This document shows positions 51,594 through 61,629 of a stretch of 64,000 bases of DNA, one piece after another. The notes under the pieces were generated by a model. The model did no database searches. It saw nothing but the letters and a program-made list of their open reading frames with translations, and had not been told where the DNA came from. Positions within the stretch are counted from its first letter, which is position 1; every line of letters begins with the position of its first letter. The DNA is taken from NCBI GenBank assembly GCA_963575745.1, contig CAUYUJ010014356.1, forward strand, positions 10,001-74,000, read 5' to 3'. This DNA is from Prorocentrum cordatum. Lineage: Eukaryota; Sar; Dinophyceae; Prorocentrales; Prorocentraceae. Made by a program: the position numbers and the translations under genes.

Positions 51594-52010
51594 CCGGCGG
51601 CCGCCTTCTGACGCCTCGAAGTCCCAGCGCAGGTGGACATCGAACGCGGCCAGCCAGACGTAGACGGGCCACTGGCCGAACTCCTCGAGCTTGGCCTCGT
51701 AGGCGATGAAGGCTCAGCCGATGCACTGTTGAGGCCAGGCTCGAGGAGCACCTGGCCTCGCGTTCTGACATCGAGTTCCTTGCGGAGTCCAGCAAAAGGC
51801 GCGGGCGGGACGGCCTCCGCGAACTGCAGAGGCCGATCGCAATTTACTCCAGAGGCCGCCAGGCTCGAGGAGCACCTGGCAGCCGCATTCTGACGCCTCG
51901 AAGTCCCAGCGCAGGTGGACATCGTGCGCGGCAAGCCAGGCGAAGACGGGCCACTGGCCGAACTCCTCGAGCTGGGCCTCGTAGGCGAGGAGGGCTCTGC
52001 CGATCCTGGC
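51433..52010. repeat. 282 bp two-copy tandem duplication within LINE-E
   Basis: TTCTGACA..GAGTTCCTTGC lies at 51481 and 51763, and CTCCAGAGGCCGCCAGG at 51565 and 51847, both exactly 282 bp apart (94 codons). Within each unit the word GCCAGGCTCGAGGAGCAC recurs twice, with a fifth copy near 51400, so an older ~130 bp repeat underlies the duplication. Confidence 0.8.
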
Positions 52011-52439
52011 GTGGAAATCGACCTCCGCTCAACTGGGGGCGAGACCCCGCTGGCGCCGCACGGCGCCGAGGGAGCACAAGCTCCGCGGCCTGGTGCCGCC
52101 AGGGGTCTCTCGCCCGCAGTGAGTCTCGGAGCATGCGGCTCGCTGCGCTGCCCCTCCAGCGAGCCCTTGCGCGGCGAGGGCTCCGCTTTCTCAGGGGGGC
52201 GAGCGCGCGTCACCTGAAGACCTGGAAACCAGCCTCGACCTGCCCGAAGCCGCAGTCCCTGAGCCGACCTCCTCCAAGAGGGCCCTCCTGACCCGAGGGC
52301 GGCGTCGTCCATGGCCCATCTCTCCGCATCCGTGGAGGAGCGCTGCGCTGGGCGGGCCGCTGGCACTGCGAAGCCCACGTCGGGCCACTCGAGGTGGATC
52401 ACGTTCTGCTGCAAAAAAAAGTCCGATGGGATGGCGGGG

Positions 52440-53447
52440 CTACCCCAGCTTGGGCCCCTTGGCGAACGAGCCAAGGCTCTCCAGCAGGCGCTTGAACCTG
52501 CCATCGTCATCCGGTCCGACCTCGAACCCCGCTGCGACGAAGGCCTCGCGCAGCTCCTCATCTCCGGGATCAAACTGTGGCGTCCCAGGAGCCTCCGCGG
52601 TAGCAGCTGCAGCGCCACCAGCGCCAGCGGGAGCCCCAGCAGGCCCAGTAGGACCACCCGCAGCAAGAGGTTCCGCGTCCGTGGCCTCGGGGGTCTGAGA
52701 CGCGAGCTCCTCCCGCTTGGCGGCGGCCTGAGCGAGGATGCCGTCTGCCTGGAAGCCGAACCTGCCCCCGTACTTGCGAAGGCACTGCTCCATGATGTCC
52801 ATCATGGCCAGCTCGTGGGCAGGGTCCACGGCGGCGCCCTCAGCAGGGGCCTCAGGCAAGACGCACTTTGCCTGAGCCTGCTTGATGTGAGTCTCCAGCT
52901 CCTCCAGGCTCTCGCGATGCTTGGCCAGCTGGTCCTGCTCCGCTTCGAAGGCAGCACGCGCCTGCTCCAGGACGACTCTGGTTGCCTCCATTCGGGTCTG
53001 GGAGCCATCGATCTGCTTGATCTTACGTTGCTTGCGCTGCAGCAGGTCCTGAAGGCTCTTCGACCCCAGATCCACAGGCTGCACCTCCTCAGACTTCTTG
53101 AGCACCGACTCCAGCTCTGCCGAAAGCTGGCTGCCCTTGGCCACGCCCTTTGCCTGCAGCAGCTCCACGAGCTGGGAGACTGTGAGCCCGCTGGGCACGG
53201 TGGGGGGCGCCCCGCCCTTGCCTCCGAGCTTCGGCGGACCCTGGAGCCAACGGTTGGGGCCTGGCTGGGGCCCACTGCCGCCGCTCTGCGACTGCTGCAC
53301 CTGCTTCTTTTGAGCGTGGAGGAAGGCTGCAGGTGCGCGGACACCACATTCACGGCACTGCGACCTGAAGTGGTAGTTGAGGAAACCACATCCACGACAA
53401 TCCCAGGACTTCTTCTGAGTTCGCCATGGCGCGTCATCCTTGGTCAT
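52440..53447 (-). CDS. LINE-E ORF1 protein with RanBP2-type zinc finger
   Basis: 335 codons from the ATG at 53447 (the frame is open further upstream, starting only at GTG). The finger is W15-x-C17-x2-C20-x3-N24-x6-C31-x2-C34, exactly the RanBP2/RBZ pattern, which binds single-stranded RNA in several known proteins. A linker rich in Gln/Gly/Pro follows, then a ~150-residue coiled-coil region (residues ~130-215, for example QTRMEATRVVLEQARAAFE and ESLEELETHIKQAQ), an Ala/Pro/Gly-rich stretch and an acidic C-terminal end. LINE ORF1 proteins package the RNA and commonly pair a coiled coil with an RNA-binding module, so the role is well supported. The frame is intact and ends TAG. Confidence 0.75.
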   Translation of the reverse strand: MTKDDAPWRTQKKSWDCRGCGFLNYHFRSQCRECGVRAPAAFLHAQKKQVQQSQSGGSGPQPGPNRWLQGPPKLGGKGGAPPTVPSGLTVSQLVELLQAKGVAKGSQLSAELESVLKKSEEVQPVDLGSKSLQDLLQRKQRKIKQIDGSQTRMEATRVVLEQARAAFEAEQDQLAKHRESLEELETHIKQAQAKCVLPEAPAEGAAVDPAHELAMMDIMEQCLRKYGGRFGFQADGILAQAAAKREELASQTPEATDAEPLAAGGPTGPAGAPAGAGGAAAATAEAPGTPQFDPGDEELREAFVAAGFEVGPDDDGRFKRLLESLGSFAKGPKLG

Positions 53448-53514
53448 GAAGAAAGGCTCCGACCAGCTGCGCCACTTCCAAGTGCGCTGGTCGAAAGGTC
53501 GAGAAAGCACAAAG

Positions 53515-53540
53515 CTCGAAACCTGGAAATGGCTAGGAGG
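53515..53540 (-). other. Possible relict spliced leader before LINE-E ORF1
   Basis: The minus strand reads CCTAGCCATTTCC then AGGTTTCGAG. The first 11 bases match the leader start with one deletion; the second half needs gaps. It lies ~70 bp before the ORF1 ATG. Could be chance. Confidence 0.3.
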
Positions 53541-53640
53541 AGGAGGAGGAGGAGGAGGAGGAGGAGGAGGAGGAGGGAGGAGAAGGAGGAGGAAAAGGAG
53601 GAGGAGGAGGCGGAGGAGGAGGAGGAGGGCGGAGGAAGAG
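53535..53640. repeat. GGA microsatellite at the LINE-E 5' border
   Basis: About 33 GGA triplets with minor interruptions, starting exactly where LINE-E homology ends. Confidence 0.9.
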
Positions 53641-53644
53641 AGGG

Positions 53645-54150
53645 GCGCCGACTACAACACCGACATCGAGTCTGGCCAGCCCGATATTGCGCCCTACGAA
53701 CACAGATTTAAGTTTGCAGGTTCGAACAAGCGTTTTTTTGTCTGAGTACCTACCAGACCACCCCAACCCCCAACCCAACCCGAAGACCCGAATTTCGGGT
53801 TGGGGGGGAGGGTACGGGTTCCATGTGCTTTCTCGATGCTCCCCGACCCCCCCCACTGCAAATGGAGGGCAAATTGAAGCCGTCGGGTTTGGTTGTGGTG
53901 GTTTGGTGGGTGGTGATTTTCAGCACGCGCACAGTGTCCAGAGCTTTGCTTCGAGCGTCGCTCCTGGCGACGGGCGCTTGCCCACCGCAGCGCCAGGGGC
54001 GCAGCCTCGCCCCGGGCGTGGCTCAGGACGGCGACGCTCCTGGCGTGGGCTCCTGCCTGCTGCAGCGCCACTCCTGCCACCGGCACCGGCGATGGAGGCA
54101 CGTTCAGAGCCAACTTTCCGAGGGAGGCCATGACTCATGGGCGCGGCGTG
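53645..54150. other. No supported gene
   Basis: Contains CCCAACCCCAAC-type words near 53760-53815. No recognisable domain on either strand. A CTC tract (54150-54250) follows. Confidence 0.4.
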
Positions 54151-54253
54151 CTCTCCTCCTCCTCCGCCTCCTCCTCCACCTAAGGCTCCCCCTCGCTCTC
54201 CTCCCTCTCCTCCTCCTCCTCCTCGTCCTCCTCCTCCTCCTCCTCCTCACCCT

Positions 54254-55900
54254 TTGGGCGCCCGAGTTACCCAGGGAAACTCGGGCCCGGGGTAACTCGG
54301 GTTCGGATTCCCGAAAGACGAACCCGAGTTAGCCCTGACCCGAGTCACCCATGATGACTTGGGGCTCTGGACGCCCGAGTTATCCAGGGCAACTCGGGCC
54401 CGGGGTAACTCGAGTTCGGATTTCCGAAAAACGAACCCGAGTTAGCCCTGACCCGAATCACCCCTGATGACTTGGGCAACTCGGGCCCGGGGTAACTCGG
54501 GTTCGGATTCCCGAAAGACGAACTCGTGTTAGCCCTGACCCGAGTCATCCCTGATGACTCGGGGCTCTGGACGCCCGACTTATCCAAGGCAACTCGGGCC
54601 CAAGGCCCTGACCCGAGTCACCCCTGATGAGGGGCTCTGGACGCCCGACTTGTCCGAGGTAAATCGGGCCCGGGGTAACTCGGGTTCGGATTCCAGAAAG
54701 ACGAACCCGAATTAGCCCTGACCCGAGTCACCCCTGATGACTTGTGGCTCAAGACGCCCGAGTAATGCGCGGTAACTCGGGCCAGGGGTAACTCGGGTTC
54801 GGATTCCCGAAAAACGTCCCCCGAGTTAGCCCTGACCCGAGTCACCCCTGATGACTTGGGGCTCTGGACGCCCGAGTTATCCAGGGCAACTCGGGCCCGG
54901 GGTAACTCGGGTTCGGATTCCCAAAAAACGAACCCGAGTTAGCCCTGACCCGAATCACCCCTGATGACTTGGCCAACTCGGGCCCGGGGTAACTCGGGTT
55001 CGGATTCCAGAAAGACGAACCCGAATTAGCCCTGACCCGAGTCACCCCTGATGACTTGTGGCTCAAGACGCCCGAGTTATGCGTGGTAACTCGGGCCAGG
55101 GGTAACTCGGGTTCGGATTCCCGAAAAACGTCCCCCGAGTTAGCCCTGACCCGAGTCACCCCTGATGACTTGGGGCTCTGGACGCCCGAGTTATCCAGGG
55201 CAACTCGGGCCCGGGGTAACTCGGGTTCGGATTCCCAAAAAACGAACCCGAGTTAGCCCTGACCCGAATCACCCCTGATGACTTGGCCAACTCGGGCCCG
55301 GGGTAACTCGGGTTCGGATTCCAGAAAGACGAACCCGAATTAGCCCTGACCCGAGTCACCCCTGATGACTTGTGGCTCAAGACGCCCGAGTTATGCGTGG
55401 TAACTCGGGCCAGGGGGAACTCGGGTTCGGATTCCCGAAAAACGTCCCCCGAATTAGCCCTGACCCGAGTCACCCGTGATGACTTGGGGCTCTGGACGCC
55501 CGAGTTATCCAGGGCAACTCGGGCCAGGGGTAACTCGGGTTCGGATTCCCAAAAAACGAACCCGAGTTAGCCCTGACCCGAATCACCCCTGATGACTTGG
55601 GCAACTCGGGCCCGGGGTAACTCGGGTTCGGATTCCAGAAAGACGAACCCGAATTAGCCCTGACCCGAGTCACCCCTGATGACTTGTGGCTCAAGACGCC
55701 CGAGTTATGCGTGGTAACTCGGGCCGGATTACCGAAAAACGTCCCCCGAGTTAGCCCTGACCCGAGTCACCCCTGATGACTTGGGGCTCTGGACGCCCGA
55801 GTTATCCAGGGCAACTCGGGCCAGGGGTAACTCGGGTTCGGATTCCCAAAAAACGAACCCGAGTTAGCCCGAGTTACCCCTGATGACTCGGGGCTCTGAA
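54254..55900. repeat. Satellite with 314 bp three-part higher-order unit
   Basis: The base unit is GGGGTAACTCGGGTTCGGAT, a CCGAAA(A/G)ACG-type spacer, GAGTTAGCCCTGACCCGAG and TCACCCCTGATGACTTG. Three variants, A (GGGCTCTGGACGCCCGAG, ~113 bp), B (shortened, ~88 bp) and C (GTGGCTCAAGACGCCCGAG, ~113 bp), alternate as A-B-C. The A anchor falls at 54861, 55175, 55489 and 55786, giving 314, 314 and 297 bp. Since 314 is not a multiple of three, the ~105-codon frames it contains are unlikely to be translated. Confidence 0.9.
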
Positions 55901-56017
55901 TCCTCACCCTGTTCTTCCTCCCTCTCCGGCACGGAGCGCGGACACATGGGGACTGACCATCCATCGCTGCCGCAGCAGCGCGTCGGCCGCGCGCGCCGCA
56001 GCAGAGGCCTCCTTCTG

Positions 56018-56180
56018 GCGGCGAGCGAGGGGGGGGGAAGTGAGAAGGAGAAGGCCTCCTCGACAGGCGGCGGGGCCTCTCAGAAGCCCTCCGGCCTTTT
56101 AGAGAAGGTTCCAGCGTCTTCGGGTGAGGCTTATCACATTTCTCAGAAGACCGGGGGACTTCCGAGCCTTCTGAGAAGGC
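56018..56180. repeat. GAGAAGG family, copy 2
   Basis: Matches 8888-9000 over about 130 bp (GGCGAGCGAGGGGG, GAAGTGAGAAGGAGAAGG, GCGGGGCCTCTC). Contains AGAAGGCC/GGCCTTCT inverted pairs. Confidence 0.6.
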
Positions 56181-56582
56181 CCGCCCCTCCTCGCTTCCAC
56201 CCCGGGCTCGCCGCCGATCTTTGGGAGGCCCAGACGCAGGAGGCCGCTCTCGAGCGCGTCTGGCAGGGCATCCTCTCGCCATCGGCCAGGCAGGCGCTGA
56301 GCGCGAGCCACGCCCCGCGGGGGGGTCGGCGGGGTGCTCTCGAGGGCTTCACAGACACATGAACAAACTTAAAACAAAAAGTGTCGAGCGGAACTAACGA
56401 CTTCTGTTCAGACACGCAAGTTGTTTTGTTTCAGCGTGCTTGTTTCCTTTTTGGGGTGTCTGGGTCGGTCCATCCTGCTCTCTCGCAGGAGCGGCCGCGG
56501 CGCGGAAGTCAAAGGCGGACTCGCCGGGTCCACCGTCCTGAAGAATAATCGGGGCCCAGCGGCAAGTCCACGTTGGTGTTCC

Positions 56583-57593
56583 ATGGCGACTTGTCTAGAC
56601 AAGCTCATGGCATGGGCAGCGCGGAAAAAGCTCCTCGGGGCAGTCGCCAAACAGCCCTGCGGTAGCAGGTGGTGTATGTGAAGGGCCTCGTCACTTTCAA
56701 TCGTGGGGTCAAGGCGTCATCAGGAGGATGCCGCTTCAAACGTCCCAAAGTTATACGACTAACGAACCGAAGATGTGTGCAATGGCGACTTGTTTAGACA
56801 AGCTCATGGCATGGGCAGCGCGGGAAAAAGCTCCTCGGGGCAGTCGCCAAACAAGCCCTGCGGTAGCAGGTGGTGTATGTGAAGGGCCTCGTCACTTTCA
56901 ATCGTGGGGTCAAGGCGTCATCAGGAGGATGCCGCTTCAAACGTCCCAACGTTATACGACTAGCGAACCGACGATGTGTCCCATGGCGACTTGTTTAGAC
57001 AAGCTCATGGCATGGGCAGCGCGGAAAAAGCTCCTCGGGGCAGTCGCCAAACAGCCCTGCGGTAGCAGGTGGTGTATGTGAAGGGCCTCGTCACTTTCAA
57101 TCGTGGGGTCAAGGCGTCATCAGGAGGATGCCGCTTCAAACGTCCCAAAGTTATACGACTAGCGAACCGACGATGTGTCCCGTGGCGAATTGTCTAGACA
57201 AGCTCATGGCATGGGCAGCGCGGAAAAAGCTCCTCGGGGCAGTCGCCAAACAGCCCTGCGCTAGCAGGTGGTGTATGTGAAGGGCCTCGTCACTTAAATC
57301 GTGGGGTCAAGGCGTCATCATGAAGATGCCGCTTCAAACGTCCCAAAGTTATACGACTAGCAAACTCAGACTAGCGAACCGACGATGTGTCCCATGGCGA
57401 CTTGTTTAGACAAGCTCATGGCATGGGCAGCGCGGAAAGAGCTCCTCGAGGCAGTCGCCAAACAGCCCTGCGGTAGCAGGTGGTGTATGCGAAGGGCCTC
57501 GTCACTTTAAATATTGGGGTCAAGGCGTCATCACGAGGATGCCGCTCCCAAAGCCCCAAACTCATGCGACTAGCAAACCGACGATGTGTCCCA
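56583..57593 (+). repeat. 199 bp tandem repeat, five units
   Basis: ATGGCGACTTGT and its variants fall at 56583, 56782, 56983, 57182, 57394 and 57593 (spacing 199, 201, 199, 212, 199). Each unit contains the palindrome CTTGTCTAGACAAG and a possible 32-35 codon ORF (MATCLDKLMAWAARKK..RWCM), which is shifted or lost in some units. It is not 5S rRNA or a spliced-leader gene by inspection. Units differ by only a few bases, so the array is young or homogenised. Confidence 0.9.
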
Positions 57594-57599
57594 TGACGA

Positions 57600-58450
57600 T
57601 AAATATAAGTTGGCCTGCCATGCCTCCAGATACGCAGTGCACTCGCGAGACCGTTGTCTGGCGAACGCGCGTGGTCGGTTCTGTCCTGACACCAGCTCCT
57701 CCACATCCTCCCCCTCGAGAGGGCCCTCATCCTCCAGAATACGTATTTCCTTGGCCCTCACGATCTCCAGTCTGCACAGTTGAAGAAGCGCGTCACACTT
57801 GTGGAAAAAGCAAGCCAACACTGCTCAACCGCGAGCAAACATGGAATACGGGTGAGAAGGAGCGCCCTCTTTCGGCCTCGGCGGCTCCTCGATGGCCGTG
57901 AGAGCGCGTTTTTTGAACCAGGGGGTGGGCCCCCCCCCCCTCCTCCCAGCACGCGGCGCCGTCGCTCAGAACCAGGGGGGGCTCCCCTCCCCCCTCCTCC
58001 TTCCTCCTCCTCCGCCTCCTTCTACCCCATCCCCCTCCTCCCCCCCCTCCTCCTCCTCCTCCTCCTCCTCCTCCTCCTCCTCCGTTTCCTCCTCCTCCTC
58101 CTCCTCCTCGGCAGGACCCCTCCAGAACCCTCCCCACCCTCCCAGGGGGAGGGGGGGGGTCCAACCCCCCCCCCCCGGCGCGGGCGCTGGATGCGGCCAG
58201 CAGCGCCGACGGCGGGGACGCAGCCAGCGACGATGACCAGAGAGGGCCCAGAGGACGGGGTAGGGGGTCCAAACGCCCCCCCCCCCCCGCGCCGGCGCCG
58301 ACGCCGGCGCTGGCGGCGGCCAGCAGCGCCGACGGCGGGGACGCAGCGACGATGACCAGAGAGGGACCAAAGGCCGCAGAGGGGAAACACAAATCGCCAT
58401 ATCGAGCCCTCGCCCCCCAAAAGCCACCGAGAGGCCCTTAGGAAGGTCCA
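57600..58450. other. No supported gene; CTC tract and duplicated GC block
   Basis: 57600-57900 has no recognisable domain. 57995-58115 is CTC microsatellite. 58190-58250 and 58310-58370 share GCGGCCAGCAGCGCCGACGG, GGGGACGCAG and GACGATGACCAGAGAGGG, a two-copy repeat ~120 bp apart. Confidence 0.55.
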
Positions 58451-59970
58451 CGACGGTTCACAAATGCTTCTTAGAGCCTTAGGCGCCCACGAGACCCATG
58501 TGACGAGACCTCACGAGGTATCCATAAAACTCCGACCCAAACCCAAAACACGGTGGCGGGAAGACCCGAAGGCCACAACACCACCACCACCACCACAAAC
58601 CACCACCACCACCACCGCCACCATCACCACCACAACCACCACAACCCACCACCACCACCACAAACCACCACCATCACCACAAACCGCCACAGAACCACTA
58701 CCAGAAACGCCACCACTACCACCACCACCATAACCCACCACAACCCACCACAACGACCACAAACCACCACACTACCACCATCACCACCACCGCCACCACC
58801 ACCACCGCCACCACAACCCACCACCACCACCACAAATCACCACACCAACACCACCACCGCAACCACCACCGCTACCATCACCACCCACCACCCGCCACCT
58901 AACACCCAGCACCAACACCAGCAGCCCCACCACCACCAACACCACAGCCCACCACCACCACCACCAGCACAAACCACCACGCCACCACCGCCACCACTAC
59001 AACCACCACCACCACCTCAACCCACCACCACCACCACCAAACCACCACACAACCACCACAACCACAGCCACAAACCACCACCACCACCACCACAACAACT
59101 CACCACTACTACCACCACCACAACTACCCACCACCACTACCACCACCGACACAATCTACCACACCACCACCACCACCACCACCACCACCATAACCACCAC
59201 CACCACTACCAGCAGCACAACCCACCACCACCACCACAAACCACCACACCACCACCACCACCTCCGCCACCACCACCACCACCACCTCCACAACCCACCG
59301 CCACCACCAGCGCCACCACCACCACCACCAGAAACCACCACACCACCACCACAAACCACCACCACCGCCACCACCACCACACCACCACCACCACCACCAC
59401 CACCACAAACCACCAACACCACAGCACCACCACCATCACCACAAACCACCACACCACAGCCACCACCATCACCGCGACAGCCACCACCACGACCCACCAC
59501 CACCACAACAAACCACCACCACCACTACCACCACCGGAACCACCACCACCACCACCACCACCCACCACCACAACCACCACCACCACAACAAACCACCACA
59601 CCACTTCCACCACCACCACCACAACAACAACCACCGCCACCACCACCACCACAACCCACCACCACAAACCACAACCACTATCACAACCACAACAACGACA
59701 AGCCACCACACCACCATCGCCACCACCACCACAACCCATCACCACCACCACAATTACCACCACCACAACCAGAAACCACCACACCACCACCACAACCCAC
59801 CACCACCGCCACCACCACAAACCATCACCACCTCCACCACCACCACCATAGCCTGCCCCCACAGCCACCACAATAACCACAGCCATCACCACCACCACCA
59901 GGACCGTCACCACCACCACCACCGCCGCCACAACCACCACCACCACCACAGCCCCTCACCACCACCACCT
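58450..59970. repeat. 1.4 kb ACC microsatellite and its left flanking element
   Basis: 58575-59965 is almost pure CCA/ACC/CAC with AAC interruptions, strictly C/A on the plus strand. The left flank (58450-58560) contains TTCACAAATGC, GGTATCCATAAAACTC and CACGGTGGCGGG. The right flank at 59995-60115 repeats these in the same order. Spurious Thr/His/Pro and Val/Gly frames result. Confidence 0.85.
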
Positions 59971-60115
59971 CAGAGAGGCCCCAAGAGACGCCCAAGAGGC
60001 GCCCAGGTGTCTTCACAAATGCCTTTCAGACGCCCCCGAGAAGCCTCCGACGAGAACCCAGGAGGCATCCATGAGGACTCTGACCAAAAACCAAGGCACG
60101 GTGGCGCGGTGGCGG
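59965..60115 (+). repeat. CACGGTGGCG-terminated element, right-hand copy
   Basis: GGCCCCAAGAGACGCCCAAG, TCTTCACAAATGCC, GAGGCATCCATGAGGACTC and GGCACGGTGGCG match the left flank of the ACC array and the end of the CCAAGA tract at 28870-28915. Confidence 0.6.
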
Positions 60116-60589
60116 AGCGTCGTCGTCGTCGTCATCGTCGTTGTCGCCGTCGTCCTCGTTGACGCTCCCCGCCGCCGCCGCCAGCCGCCGCAGGCGCCGG
60201 CGCCAGCCCAGAAAAGGAAGTCGTCGTCTTCATCAACGCTCCTCGCCGCCGCCGCCAGCCGCCGCCGACGCCGGCGCCGGGGAGGGGGGGCGTCCGGTTC
60301 CAAAATCCCCCCTGCCGTACTCGCGTTTCGCTCCCGTACTCGCGTTTCGCTCCCCCCCCCAGGAGATCCACAATCTCAAGTCAGATCCGCTGCCAACCCT
60401 AAAAGAATCTGCTCACCCCGCTACTGTGGCCAACATGTTCTCGACCAGGCACTCTCAAATCAGGTATGCTGCTGACCATCAAAATCAGAATGAGGGGGCC
60501 GAACGCTCATTCTTTGTTCCCGGGTGCGTGGCTGAAGTGCGGATCCGTGGTGAAGATTCTGCTTGATGTTGTTGTTGTCGTCGTCCCCC

Positions 60590-60705
60590 CCGCGACCCAC
60601 CCGCGACCCACCCGCCACCCACCCGCGACCCGGCCGGCGACCCACCCGCGACCCACCGTCGACCCACCCGCGACCCACCTGCCACTCAACCCGCGACCCA
60701 CCTAC
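60590..60705. repeat. CGACCCACCCG ~11 bp tandem repeat
   Basis: About ten units of GCGACCCACCC or GCCACCCACCC, with two GGC interruptions. Confidence 0.85.
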
Positions 60706-60844
60706 AAGGTTTTAACATGGGCGGGCATGCTGTATAGCTTGAAAAATTTTGCGCCTGCGGCGGGCTTCTTCAAAGCCTCGCAGGCTGCCGACGTCGCTGA
60801 TTAACCCCGCTACCGTGGTCGCTCGTTCGACCACGGCACGGCGA

Positions 60845-61615
60845 TCATCTTGCCTGGGGGCCCCCTGCGTGGCGGCCTCGGGCGAAGCTGTACGAGCGGC
60901 CACGCGACGGCGGGGCGGCCGCGGGCGCTGAGGGCCTCGGCGCCGGCCCGCGCACCCCGCGGCGCAGCACCTGGGAGATGGCGCCCGCCCAGCGCGCGGC
61001 GCCCTCGGCAGCGCAGCCCTCGGCGGTGCCCTCGCCGCCGCCCTCGGCATTTTCCAGCGCGGGCACCGCGGCCGCCGCCGTCCCGGGGAGGTCCTCCTCG
61101 AGGGGCGCGCGGCGCTGCCTGACGCCCGTCTCCCAGGGCGTGCCCCTCGTCCGCTGGCCGAACGTGGTCTGCTGCTCCCAGTACGCCTCGGACTGGAGGC
61201 GCCGGAGGCTGCGCTGCCATCGCGGGCCTCCTCCTGCCATGGGGGGGTACACGACCGGCTCGAGGAGCACCCGCTCGAGGAGCTCGGGCTCGTCGCCGCC
61301 CTGCTGCGGCACGGTGGTGTCGTGGCCGTGGTCGTCACCGCACCGATCACAGGTCAGCAGCGCCGACGACGGGCACCGCGTGGGGAACGAGCTTTCTCCG
61401 GCAGGGGAGCTGGGGTGCGCCGTCTTGCCCTTGATCGGGTCGTCGAAGGCCGCCTCGCCATCTTGAGACATGGCCACGAGCACGGGCATATGTGCTGTCA
61501 GAGTGATGGCCAGCTGGCAGGCACGCGTCGCGCAGTAGTTAGGCCCTTGTGCCTTGACCCTTGACCAAAGTGGCTGCGGAACCTCTGAGTATTCTTCTTG
61601 GTTGTTTTTGCCCAT
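60845..61615 (-). CDS. Hypothetical protein, weakly supported
   Basis: An open frame of 256 codons from the ATG at 61615 (the frame extends upstream only from a GTG). The first ~170 residues have balanced composition (YSEVPQPLWSRVKAQGPNYC, ACQLAITLTAHMPVLVAMSQ) with a CDRCGDDHGHD stretch. The last third is Ala/Gly/Arg-rich and may be non-coding or follow a splice site. No recognised family, spliced-leader relict or repeat. Overlapping plus-strand frames are of poorer composition. It could be one exon of a gene or chance. Confidence 0.3.
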   Translation of the reverse strand: MGKNNQEEYSEVPQPLWSRVKAQGPNYCATRACQLAITLTAHMPVLVAMSQDGEAAFDDPIKGKTAHPSSPAGESSFPTRCPSSALLTCDRCGDDHGHDTTVPQQGGDEPELLERVLLEPVVYPPMAGGGPRWQRSLRRLQSEAYWEQQTTFGQRTRGTPWETGVRQRRAPLEEDLPGTAAAAVPALENAEGGGEGTAEGCAAEGAARWAGAISQVLRRGVRGPAPRPSAPAAAPPSRGRSYSFARGRHAGGPQAR

Positions 61616-61629
61616 GAGGGGCCAGCCAG

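Larger units (their letters stand above)
46800..53540 (-). mobile_element. LINE-E, near full-length non-LTR retrotransposon
   Basis: Minus-strand order: ORF1 (53447-52440) with RanBP2-type zinc finger, a ~850 bp region with a 282 bp tandem duplication, then ORF2 with EEP nuclease, RT and C-terminal zinc region (51593 to ~47700), then RNase H (~47700-46900). It is bounded upstream by a GGA microsatellite. About 6.7 kb in all. ORF1 and the EEP-RT frame are open; a frameshift near 48715 and others further down disable the rest, so it is probably a recent but dead copy. Confidence 0.75.

Noticed and set aside
51056-52666. 536-codon ORF
   Set aside because: Alternate-frame reading of the LINE-E ORF1 end and the 282 bp repeat; Ser/Arg/Pro-rich and overlapping better-supported frames.
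54745-55700. Relict spliced leaders at GTGGCTCAAGACG in the satellite
   Set aside because: Only nine bases match and they recur as part of the C variant of the satellite, not before ORFs.
54254-55900. CRISPR array
   Set aside because: Units are ~88-113 bp with no short unique spacers, in a eukaryotic context without cas genes; it is a satellite.
56583-57593. 5S rRNA, tRNA or spliced-leader RNA gene array
   Set aside because: No 5S signature, no tRNA-type GGTTCGAATCC box and no leader sequence found in the unit.
58553-59851. 432-codon Thr/His/Pro-rich protein
   Set aside because: Pure ACC microsatellite.
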